This document shows positions 7,145 through 12,179 of a stretch of DNA of 22,753 nt, in pieces. The notes beneath the pieces were generated by a model, which did not search any database, had not been told where the DNA came from, and worked only from the letters and a program-made list of their open reading frames with translations. The position numbers and the translations under genes are program-made. Every line of letters starts with the position of its first letter. The stretch's first letter is position 1. Location of the stretch: positions 1 to 22,753 of the IMG/VR virus record IMGVR_UViG_3300048922_000176; one strand, 5' to 3'. The stretch comes from a virus.

Positions 7145-7281
7145 CGTCGACCTCCGCGCTTGGCCTTCCGTCGGCGCGCTACGGCGGCGGTGTGCAGTCG
7201 GTCGCGGCGCTCGGTGTCCTCCTGGAAGATGCGCCGCTCGGCGGCCGCAGTGGCTGCCCAGCGCCAGACTTCCATCGGCAT
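7141..7281 (-). CDS. Small basic hypothetical protein (46 aa)
   Basis: MPMEVWRWAATAAAERRIF followed by a highly basic helix ending ARRRKAKRGGRR. ATG at 7281 lies 8 bases after the stop of the preceding gene. An open frame further upstream overlaps that gene and is arginine-rich noise. The positive charge suggests nucleic-acid binding, but nothing more can be said. Its stop overlaps the next GTG (GTGA). Confidence 0.5.
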   Translation of the reverse strand: MPMEVWRWAATAAAERRIFQEDTERRDRLHTAAVARRRKAKRGGRR

Positions 7282-7289
7282 GGGTGTTC

Positions 7290-7643
7290 TCAGCCGCGCG
7301 TCGGCCAGGCGAAGCGGCGGTGCCCCTCGCCTGCGCTTACAGAGGTCACCCAGAGCGTGTCGTTGCCGTCGAGGAAGACCTGCCCGTTTACCGACGACTC
7401 GGGCGTCGTGCCCCACGTCTTGACGATCAGCATGGGCAGCACGTCACCGGCGTTGGCTGGGTTGCCGGCGTGCACCTGGAAGCCGGTCGGCTTCTTCGCG
7501 ATGCGGGGGTCGTTGTAGGGGTTCGCCTGGTAAGCGAGGCGGTCGGCACGACGACGGTTGATCGCCTCGGCGTCGCTCTCAGAGAGCGTGTACAGCACGA
7601 TGCGTCCGACGGTCGGGATGGGGTTCTGGGTGGTGTTGGACAT
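7290..7643 (-). CDS. Conserved phage protein (117 aa), unknown function
   Basis: It reads PTVGRIVLYTLSESDAEAIN near the N-terminus and DVLPMLIVKTWG, VNGQVFLDGNDTLWVTSV and FAWP near the end. This arrangement is widespread in tailed phages of many hosts (short proteins opening with IGRIVHYV-like segments and ending with a tryptophan-proline motif), always without known function. ATG at 7643 has AAGGAG 8 bases upstream, the strongest Shine-Dalgarno in this area. It is the first gene after the structured gene-free region and the terminator, so it probably opens the leftward operon that leads into the HNH and terminase genes. Confidence 0.85.
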   Translation of the reverse strand: MSNTTQNPIPTVGRIVLYTLSESDAEAINRRRADRLAYQANPYNDPRIAKKPTGFQVHAGNPANAGDVLPMLIVKTWGTTPESSVNGQVFLDGNDTLWVTSVSAGEGHRRFAWPTRG

Positions 7644-8050
7644 GGTACGACTCCTTCGAGAGCTTGATGCGGTCGGTACTCAACCTCGCGATGGCGCGAG
7701 GAAGTCTTTTGCCGCGAGCATCCGGGGTCTCGCCCACACCCGGATGCCCGCGCTTCACGATTGAGTGAGCCGTGGAGTAGGCGTGTGGCGACGCCTCGTT
7801 CTACGTTTGGAATCCCGAGCAGGGGCGCCGGCTATAGGCCTGAGGCCAGGGCCGACGGTGGTTCCGCCGCGACGCGGACCCCTGCTCGGGAAGACAGCGT
7901 CCCGACAGCCCATCACCGCTCCGACATGCACGTCAGCCTGGCGTGTCGACGACGCGGGCGCGGGCGAAGGGATGTGAGCGTGTGGTGTCGGGACGAGCCC
8001 CTCGGCGAAGAGCACCAACTCCGAGGGAAGAGAATGCACCCAGACATGAC
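7644..8050. ncRNA. Candidate structured RNA or structured leader (about 400 nt)
   Basis: No credible ORF exists here, yet the stretch is a chain of strong stems. (1) 7684-7690/7695-7701, 7 bp. (2) 7713-7726/7739-7752, 13 pairs with one mismatch. (3) 7779-7784/7791-7796, 6 bp. (4) 7814-7825/7879-7890, 12 bp, continuing as CGC/GCG and enclosing two smaller hairpins (7829-7854 and 7856-7869), a three-way junction. (5) 7898-7907/7986-7995, 10 bp, continuing inward and enclosing hairpin 7922-7948. (6) 7999-8005/8021-8027, 7 bp. On the plus strand this RNA would end at the 8051-8080 terminator; on the minus strand it would be the leader of the gene at 7643. I cannot assign it to a known RNA family or fix its strand. 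Confidence 0.55.
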
Positions 8051-8080
8051 GAAAGCCCCGCCGGGTGGGGCGGGGCTTTC
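8051..8080. terminator. Intrinsic terminator hairpin (bidirectional)
   Basis: GAAAGCCCCGCC (8051-8062) pairs perfectly with GGCGGGGCTTTC (8069-8080) around a 6-base loop. The A-run and T-run at the stem ends make it work in both directions. It follows the stop of the leftward gene ending at 8157 by about 76 bases and precedes the structured region. Confidence 0.85.
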
Positions 8081-8106
8081 GTAGAGTCAGTGGTTGTGCA
8101 AGGCAC

Positions 8107-8141
8107 AGCCTAGCACGGATGGTGGAAACGCTGGAAACGCT
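8107..8141 (-). promoter_or_regulatory. Possible leftward promoter with a 9-bp tandem repeat
   Basis: On the minus strand TAGGCT (8112-8107) resembles an actinobacterial -10 element, with TTCCAG (8136-8131) 18 bases upstream as a weak -35. The upstream part is a perfect tandem repeat, TGGAAACGC twice on the plus strand (8123-8131, 8132-8140), which could bind an activator or repressor. Transcripts from here would meet the hairpin terminator at once. Confidence 0.35.
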
Positions 8142-8156
8142 TAGATTGCGGCGCGT

Positions 8157-8474
8157 CTAGCGACCACGGGCAAAGAAGACGGGAGGGAGTTCGCGCGTCA
8201 CTTCCACTTCGGTCGAAGGCTCTTCAAGAGAACTAAAGCGAGTTGCCCCCAGGTCGATGTGCTGCCCCCGCACCCGCCCTATGATTCGCCGGGTCTCCTG
8301 GCTGCCAACGCGCTCGTCAGATGGGGACTGGGGCGAGTTAGCCTTGTACGTACCGACCGGCCCAACCCACCACGAGGTGACGGTGGACTCAATGGTGGGG
8401 CCGTCTATCCAAGACAACTGCTCAGGCAGCTCTGGAAAGTCCCGTCGCAGGTCCGACTCATTCACGATGCTCAT
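8157..8474 (-). CDS. Hypothetical protein (105 aa)
   Basis: It begins MSIVNESDLRRDFPELPEQL, continues with a tryptophan-containing segment (VTSWWVGPVGTYKANSPQSP) and ends VEVTRELPPVFFARGR. Composition is ordinary and less GC-rich in feel than its neighbours. ATG at 8474 has AGGAAG 7 bases upstream and overlaps the stop of a 14-codon mini-ORF (ATGA). It ends the long early operon: the terminator lies 76 bases beyond its stop. I recognise no domain; no membrane segment is seen. Confidence 0.65.
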   Translation of the reverse strand: MSIVNESDLRRDFPELPEQLSWIDGPTIESTVTSWWVGPVGTYKANSPQSPSDERVGSQETRRIIGRVRGQHIDLGATRFSSLEEPSTEVEVTRELPPVFFARGR

Positions 8475-8515
8475 ACTCCCACTTCCTCATGCCATCTGGT
8501 CTCCACGGTGGTCAC
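8471..8515 (-). CDS. Bridging mini-ORF (14 codons), possible coupling peptide
   Basis: GTG at 8515 overlaps the stop of the cysteine-rich ORF (GTGA) and its own TGA overlaps the ATG at 8474 (ATGA). The peptide would be MTTVETRWHEEVGV. It may serve only to carry ribosomes across the gap. It could also be chance. Confidence 0.3.
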   Translation of the reverse strand: MTTVETRWHEEVGV

Positions 8516-8670
8516 GACGTACCCCCAGACGACGGAACACTCGGTCGCGGATGGACAGGGCAGTCATGAGGTCGGACGCCGCACACGCAGACGAGAGTGA
8601 CGTGCGCTCCGCATCCGCACCAGGCGTGCGAGCAGTCCCAGACGCAGGCGCAGCGTGTGGCCATCGTCAT
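8512..8670 (-). CDS. Cysteine-rich small protein (52 aa), probable zinc binder
   Basis: MTMATRCACVWDCSHAWCGC is followed by GAHVTLVCVCGVRPHDCP: eight cysteines and three histidines in about 35 residues, suited to one or two zinc sites. The C-terminus PSVPSSGGTS is nearly identical to that of the preceding gene, because a 25-bp stretch (8521-8545) is repeated exactly at 8676-8700. ATG at 8670 overlaps the upstream stop (ATGA). The open frame extends to 8709, but that part overlaps the previous gene. Probably a small DNA- or RNA-binding or protein-contact module; function unknown. Confidence 0.6.
   Translation of the reverse strand: MTMATRCACVWDCSHAWCGCGAHVTLVCVCGVRPHDCPVHPRPSVPSSGGTS
8521..8545. 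repeat. 25-bp direct repeat, copy 1 (gene 3' end)
   Basis: Identical to 8676-8700. It encodes the tail PSVPSSGG of the cysteine-rich ORF. Confidence 0.9.
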
Positions 8671-8978
8671 GATGCACCCCCAGACGACGGAACACTCGGT
8701 TCGTGACACACGCCGTCGTGGTGCACCTCCGCGCGCTTCGACCGCTCCACGAGGTCGCGCGCCTTCTCGTCACTAACGCTCTCGCGAGCCACCACCGAGT
8801 CCGCGTCGCCGAACGACGAACGATCAATCAGGCCGTTGGTACGCTCGGCGTGCATCAGCTTGGCTACGGTCCGGAGGGTGTCGCGCACCCCTTCGCCGTA
8901 GGAGTCGGGCGCGGGATTGGCGTATACGGGCAAAGCCAGCGTCCTTTCGACCCACGCCAACGTGTCGTTCTCAGGCAT
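8667..8978 (-). CDS. Hypothetical phage protein (103 aa)
   Basis: MPENDTLAWVERTLALPVYA, then a helical region (EGVRDTLRTVAKLMHAERTN) and a charged helix (SDEKARDLVERSKRAEV). ATG at 8978 has GGAGG about 6 bases upstream and shares one base with the stop of the preceding gene (TGATG). The C-terminal PSVPSSGGAS comes from the 25-bp repeat (copy 2). Upstream open frame is arginine-rich shadow. No known domain seen; small helical proteins of this kind are common in actinophage accessory regions. Confidence 0.7.
   Translation of the reverse strand: MPENDTLAWVERTLALPVYANPAPDSYGEGVRDTLRTVAKLMHAERTNGLIDRSSFGDADSVVARESVSDEKARDLVERSKRAEVHHDGVCHEPSVPSSGGAS
8676..8700. repeat. 25-bp direct repeat, copy 2 (gene 3' end)
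   Basis: Identical to 8521-8545, at the 3' end of the adjacent gene, in the same codon phase. Confidence 0.9.
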
Positions 8979-9283
8979 CACGACCTCCCTTCCGCGTGCT
9001 CGGGATCCTGCACACTCGAACCGGGACCCGGCCGGTGATCCCATGTCCGATCTCCGGGCCAGAAGGTCCACACGTCCGTGCATCGCGCGCCCTGCCACCT
9101 CTGTACCTCTGTGTGGCGGATGCGCTCCTGGAAGTCGTTGCTCCCGGCGTACTCCCTGGCGCGTCCCTGCCGCGCCCCGACCTTCGCGGCTTCGAGCGAG
9201 CCGTGGACACTCCAGATCACGCTGTCTTCGTCGTAGTCCTGAGCCGGGTCGAGGACAACGAATGCGACGTGTAGCGCGCTCAC
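8978..9283 (-). CDS. Hypothetical protein (101 aa)
   Basis: MSALHVAFVVLDPAQDYDED opens a beta-alpha segment (VIWSVHGSLEAAKVGARQGR), followed by EVQRWQGARCTDVWTFWPGD. The valine-rich first strand and later tryptophan-rich strand recall small phage proteins of unknown role that begin with a YVVVLD-like strand. GTG at 9283 overlaps the stop of the zinc-ribbon ORF (GTGA). The tail after residue 85 (DRTWDHRPGPGSS) is likely disordered. Confidence 0.65.
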   Translation of the reverse strand: MSALHVAFVVLDPAQDYDEDSVIWSVHGSLEAAKVGARQGRAREYAGSNDFQERIRHTEVQRWQGARCTDVWTFWPGDRTWDHRPGPGSSVQDPEHAEGRS

Positions 9284-9417
9284 GATGTGCGCCCATCCAC
9301 GTGGTTCTCGGTCTCGGGCTTTGTCTCGGTTCCCGAGCCCCAGCAGCGCGTGCAGATGCCCGCGAATGCGTGGCGAGGACTCACGCGGCCGGTCCCGCCG
9401 CACCCTCGACAGGTCAT
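9280..9417 (-). CDS. DnaJ-type zinc-ribbon protein (45 aa)
   Basis: Two CxxCxGxG repeats, CRGCGGTG (residues 3-10) and CTRCWGSG (about 25-32), the pattern of the DnaJ cysteine-rich zinc module. Such short stand-alone proteins are frequent in actinophages and could bind nucleic acid or partner proteins. ATG at 9417 overlaps the stop of a 17-codon mini-ORF (ATGA). The tail NHVDGRTS is partly repeated in that mini-ORF (NHVDGGAK) through a 15-bp DNA repeat. Confidence 0.75.
   Translation of the reverse strand: MTCRGCGGTGRVSPRHAFAGICTRCWGSGTETKPETENHVDGRTS
9292..9306. repeat. 15-bp direct repeat CCCATCCACGTGGTT, copy 1
   Basis: Exact match to 9426-9440. Each copy lies just before a downstream gene start and encodes NHVDG. 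Confidence 0.75.
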
Positions 9418-9467
9418 TTCGCGCCCCCATCCACGTGGTTGGTGGGTTGGGTGTTCTCGGCGCTCAC
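9414..9467 (-). CDS. Bridging mini-ORF (17 aa)
   Basis: MSAENTQPTNHVDGGAK. GTG at 9467 overlaps the upstream stop (GTGA), and its TGA overlaps the ATG of the zinc-ribbon gene (ATGA). It fills what would otherwise be a 46-base gap. Its last residues repeat the tail of the next gene. It may be a remnant of a gene whose body was lost, or a coupling device. Confidence 0.35.
   Translation of the reverse strand: MSAENTQPTNHVDGGAK
9426..9440. repeat. 15-bp direct repeat CCCATCCACGTGGTT, copy 2
   Basis: Exact match to 9292-9306; lies in the 17-codon mini-ORF. Confidence 0.75.
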
Positions 9468-9928
9468 GAGCGGGCCTGCCGTGCGGCGTTCCAGAATCCC
9501 GGCAGCGTCTTGTCGAGCGCAGATTCCAGGGCCTCGTGCCAGACACGCGGGTCTGACCGCATGAGGTTGCGAGCTTCGAGCTTCACGCCCTCGATGAGTG
9601 CATCCCGAGTCGCCTCGGCGTCGGTGACCGGCCCGCGCGGGCGAACCTCGCGGATGAAGGCGATCGCCCGCATAACTCGGTCAGCGTCGATGAGGTTCCG
9701 GGTGCGCTTCATCCATCCGACCGTCGCGGTCAGCTCGTCGATCAGCGCTTCGCGTGAGTCGTCGGTGGGCGGGGAAGACAGGGCAGCGAGCACGGCGTCC
9801 GTGAGCCGCTTGCGCAGCGGAGCCATGTCCTGTCCCAGAAGGCGAGCCTGTACCCTCTCCGGGAAGTTCGATGCGTTGCAGACGACCGGGCCGATGGCTC
9901 GGTCGATGGTGTCGCGGATGGTGGTCAT
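9464..9928 (-). CDS. Hypothetical protein (154 aa)
   Basis: A mainly helical protein: MTTIRDTIDRAIGPVVCNAS, then SREALIDELTATVGWMKRTR and EATRDALIEGVKLEARNLMR. ATG at 9928 overlaps the upstream stop (ATGA); the earlier open frame is noise. No catalytic or metal-binding motif stands out. It belongs to the run of small conserved phage proteins between the HTH genes and the accessory block. Function unknown. Confidence 0.7.
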   Translation of the reverse strand: MTTIRDTIDRAIGPVVCNASNFPERVQARLLGQDMAPLRKRLTDAVLAALSSPPTDDSREALIDELTATVGWMKRTRNLIDADRVMRAIAFIREVRPRGPVTDAEATRDALIEGVKLEARNLMRSDPRVWHEALESALDKTLPGFWNAARQARS

Positions 9929-10227
9929 GCGGTCACCGCCTCGTAGGTCGCGGCGAAGATGTCGGGCTTGCAGGGATAGAACTCGCCCTGCACGTCCCGG
10001 ATGATCCAGTCGCCCGGAGAGGCCGTCATGGCTCCCTCGAGGGTGTGAATGACGATGGCCGTCGCGTGCAGGTCGTAGTCGAGATTGCCCTTGCCGAACC
10101 AGAACGCGGAATCGTCTCCGTGGTAGCCGCGAATCCAAGCCGCGATGCTCTGTCCGTCGTCATCGGTGTTGAACTGTCGCGCTTCGATCTCGACGGGCTT
10201 CTTACGGTATTTCCCTGTGGTGGTCAT
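9925..10227 (-). CDS. Conserved phage protein (100 aa), PGDWIIR...FYPCKPDIF family
   Basis: The N-terminus KYRKKPVEIEARQF and the C-terminal PGDWIIRDVQGEFYPCKPDI followed by FAATYEAV are the hallmark ends of a very widespread phage protein found in many hosts. It is small, alpha/beta, with no assigned function. ATG at 10227 has an AAGGAAG ribosome-binding sequence and overlaps the HTH stop (ATGA). The family call is firm; its role is not known. Confidence 0.85.
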   Translation of the reverse strand: MTTTGKYRKKPVEIEARQFNTDDDGQSIAAWIRGYHGDDSAFWFGKGNLDYDLHATAIVIHTLEGAMTASPGDWIIRDVQGEFYPCKPDIFAATYEAVTA

Positions 10228-10415
10228 GCGGTCTTCCTTCCTTCGGTGCTCTTCCTGCGGCCACGGCGTGCCCGCATACGCTTCTCGGTCGCGATCACGT
10301 CCGACTCCCGGAACCGGTCGAGGCGTGGCTTCAGCTCGCCCCACGCGACCCAGTTGCGGATCGTGCGGGTCGTCACCCCGGCGCGAGCCGCTGCCTGCTC
10401 CTGCGTCAGCCACAT
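10224..10415 (-). CDS. MerR/excisionase-like HTH protein (63 aa)
   Basis: MWLTQEQAAARAGVTTRTIR continues NWVAWGELKPRLDRF: a classic winged-helix start, with the first helix at 4-11, the recognition helix at about 15-24, and the wing GELKP. The C-terminal part is strongly basic (EKRMRARRGRRKSTEGRKTA). This is the form of AlpA, Xis and MerR-type small phage regulators. ATG at 10415 is chosen (GGGG 8 bases upstream); an in-frame GTG two codons earlier is possible. It overlaps the zinc-ribbon gene by 10 bases. It may act as a transcription regulator or excision factor; no integrase is in the window. Confidence 0.75.
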   Translation of the reverse strand: MWLTQEQAAARAGVTTRTIRNWVAWGELKPRLDRFRESDVIATEKRMRARRGRRKSTEGRKTA

Positions 10416-11392
10416 ATGCACGCCCCATTCACCGCACGAGCCGTGAAACACTCGGGGCACACCGACGACGGCGGCAGCTCGGACGGGGCCGGCGGGATGA
10501 TCCGCAGGGTCGGACGGTATGCCGTCGCCGCCGCCGGGAGCGGCTCGCGCGCGGGTGCCGGCGCACCGCGACCCACGACCGCGGGCGGCTCCGTGTCGGG
10601 CACGAGCTCGGCGAACACCTCGGCGTAGAAACCGTCGTCCTCGCGGTCGTCGGACTCCCACTCGCACGTCGTGCACCGGTACACCGCGGCGTCACCCTTC
10701 CGTCTCGGCGGGCGGACACGCACGGTCTTGCAGTCGCACTCCGGGCACGGTGACTTCGCCCACCGCGGGTGATCATCCAGCGGCCACTTCCCCAGGGCGT
10801 CCACCACGGACCACCACTCCGGCTCCCCCGAGTGACGGTGCAGCACAGCATCCGCGAGGTCCGTGATCTCCGTGCGGTTCGCGAGGTGGTCGAACTCGGC
10901 GAGGATCGCCTGCAGATACAGATCCGCGTCATCGAACGCCTCCGCTGTCTCCGTCCCCGCAGCCAGGCCGACGCGGCCCGTGAGGCTCGGGTCAACCACG
11001 GCCGCCCAGCCCTGCAGCATCCGCATCAGGTCATCCGACGCGTCGATCAGGTCGGCTGGCACGGGCGCCGGGATGTCCGGGCGTGACGAGGACACCATGA
11101 CCCGGTCGTAGACCGCGGCCTTCAGCGGGTCCGCGAGTGAGCGGAGGTGCGCGATCAGGTCGGCCGACTCCCCAAGTAGGCGGCGGATGCGGCGGTAGCA
11201 GCCCTCACATAGCAGCACACCGTCACGAGCCATGCGCGGTGCGCAGCCCGAGCACCGCGGCGGGGTGTTCGCTAGCTGCGACACGTACTCCACCGCTTCG
11301 TCTGTCATCCCGAACCAGGGGCATGTCGCGAAGTGCACATCTCGGACGGTGCATCCACGGATACACGCTCGACCCGAGCCGCCCGCAGTCAC
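10406..11392 (-). CDS. Multi-zinc-ribbon protein (328 aa)
   Basis: Four cysteine clusters are visible: CIRGCTVRDVHFATC near the N-terminus, CSGCAPRMARDGVLLCEGC (a CxxC...CxxC knuckle), CPECDCK...YRCTTCEWES (zinc ribbon, about residues 220-255), and CPECFTARAVNGACIC at the very end. Between them are helical segments (LMRMLQGWAAVV, ADLYLQAILAEFDHLANRTE). The set recalls phage zinc-ribbon proteins annotated as DNA-binding. The start is uncertain: GTG at 11392 overlaps the upstream stop (GTGA), while ATG at 11401 adds three residues. A ribosome-binding sequence is weak for both. It may recognise DNA in replication or transcription control. Confidence 0.7.
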   Translation of the reverse strand: MTAGGSGRACIRGCTVRDVHFATCPWFGMTDEAVEYVSQLANTPPRCSGCAPRMARDGVLLCEGCYRRIRRLLGESADLIAHLRSLADPLKAAVYDRVMVSSSRPDIPAPVPADLIDASDDLMRMLQGWAAVVDPSLTGRVGLAAGTETAEAFDDADLYLQAILAEFDHLANRTEITDLADAVLHRHSGEPEWWSVVDALGKWPLDDHPRWAKSPCPECDCKTVRVRPPRRKGDAAVYRCTTCEWESDDREDDGFYAEVFAELVPDTEPPAVVGRGAPAPAREPLPAAATAYRPTLRIIPPAPSELPPSSVCPECFTARAVNGACICG

Positions 11393-11751
11393 CGTGACCA
11401 TTCCATCGCGATGAACCGGCCGCGCGGACGGTCCGCGAGCATATCCGGCTCGCCCTCGACCAAACCAGCTTCGAGCTGGCGCTTCGTCCACTCCACGGCC
11501 GATCTGGCATCCCAGTGCCACCCATGCTCACCGCAGTAGCAGGGGCTGATCTTTGCCCACTGCCATTCCGGTTCGTCGTTCACCGCGAAGTTGGTCGGAC
11601 AGTCGCCGCTCTCGAACATGTCGCCGTAGCGGTAGCCGGTCTCGTCGTCGAGGTGCCGCCAGATGTCGAGCATGAGCATGTCGAGGTCGGGCAGGTTGCG
11701 GTATTCGAGCCGCACCACGATCTGCCCCTCGTCCAGCATCTGAACCTTCAT
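11389..11751 (-). CDS. Hypothetical protein (120 aa)
   Basis: MKVQMLDEGQIVVRLEYRNL and an acidic helix (DLDMLMLDIWRHLDDE), then SPCYCGEHGWHWDARSAVEW and a C-terminal LADRPRGRFIAMEWSR. CYCGEHGWHW could hold a metal, but only two cysteines are close. ATG at 11751 overlaps the upstream stop (ATGA), with GGGAG 7 bases upstream. Ordinary composition and tight packing make the gene secure; the function is unknown. Confidence 0.7.
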   Translation of the reverse strand: MKVQMLDEGQIVVRLEYRNLPDLDMLMLDIWRHLDDETGYRYGDMFESGDCPTNFAVNDEPEWQWAKISPCYCGEHGWHWDARSAVEWTKRQLEAGLVEGEPDMLADRPRGRFIAMEWSR

Positions 11752-12179
11752 CGTGCGCTCCCGTTCTCGTCATGGGCTGTCTCTTCGCGCGGCTCCGCGC
11801 GCAGCTTCGTTCGGTAGTTCGCGACGGTGCTCGGGTGGCATCCGATCGCTCCGGCGATGTACTCAGCCGTCTTGCCCGCTTCGGTGAGGCTGCGGATCAC
11901 TTCCTGTCCACGTTCGGTGAGTCGAACAGCGTGACCCGCCTTGCCGTTCGTCATCTGTGCCCGCTCCTCCGCGGTGAACAGTGGTGGCACTGCGGGCATG
12001 TTCGGGTTCGGTGCGCCCACGACGGCATCCGTCACACGGCGCTCGATCAACTCCCGTGCCGTCACCTCGCGGCCCAGCAGATCCGACGCCCGCTTCGCCG
12101 CCGCATGGATCGCCCGCACCGTGTGAACGTGGAGGTGGATCGTGATGGGGATGCGGAAGTCACCGCTACTGGTCGTCAT
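11748..12179 (-). CDS. HTH DNA-binding protein (143 aa)
   Basis: The N-terminal half (PITIHLHVHTVRAIHAAAKR) is helical. The C-terminal residues about 91-126 (GQEVIRSLTEAGKTAEYIAG then AIGCHPSTVANYRTKL) are a clear resolvase/sigma-type helix-turn-helix, with the turn at IGCHPS. It also has a linker NPNMPAVPPLF. ATG at 12179 has AGGGG-like sequence upstream. The open frame from the GIY-YIG gene also stops here by an ATGA overlap, which I regard as chance. Likely a regulator within the early operon. Confidence 0.75.
   Translation of the reverse strand: MTTSSGDFRIPITIHLHVHTVRAIHAAAKRASDLLGREVTARELIERRVTDAVVGAPNPNMPAVPPLFTAEERAQMTNGKAGHAVRLTERGQEVIRSLTEAGKTAEYIAGAIGCHPSTVANYRTKLRAEPREETAHDENGSAR

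Noticed and set aside
7755-8039. 94-codon minus-strand ORF (and a 107-codon plus-strand one) across the structured region
   Set aside because: No ribosome-binding site, low-complexity Arg/Pro/Thr-rich products, and the frame runs through strong stems; RNA structure explains the stretch better.
7644-8156. tRNA or tmRNA gene
   Set aside because: I looked for a cloverleaf with a T-loop GTTCNANNC and a paired acceptor; the stems here are too long and wrongly spaced.
8521-8700. Insertion sequence or transposon ends
   Set aside because: The 25-bp repeats are direct and lie inside coding ends, with no transposase and no target duplication around them.
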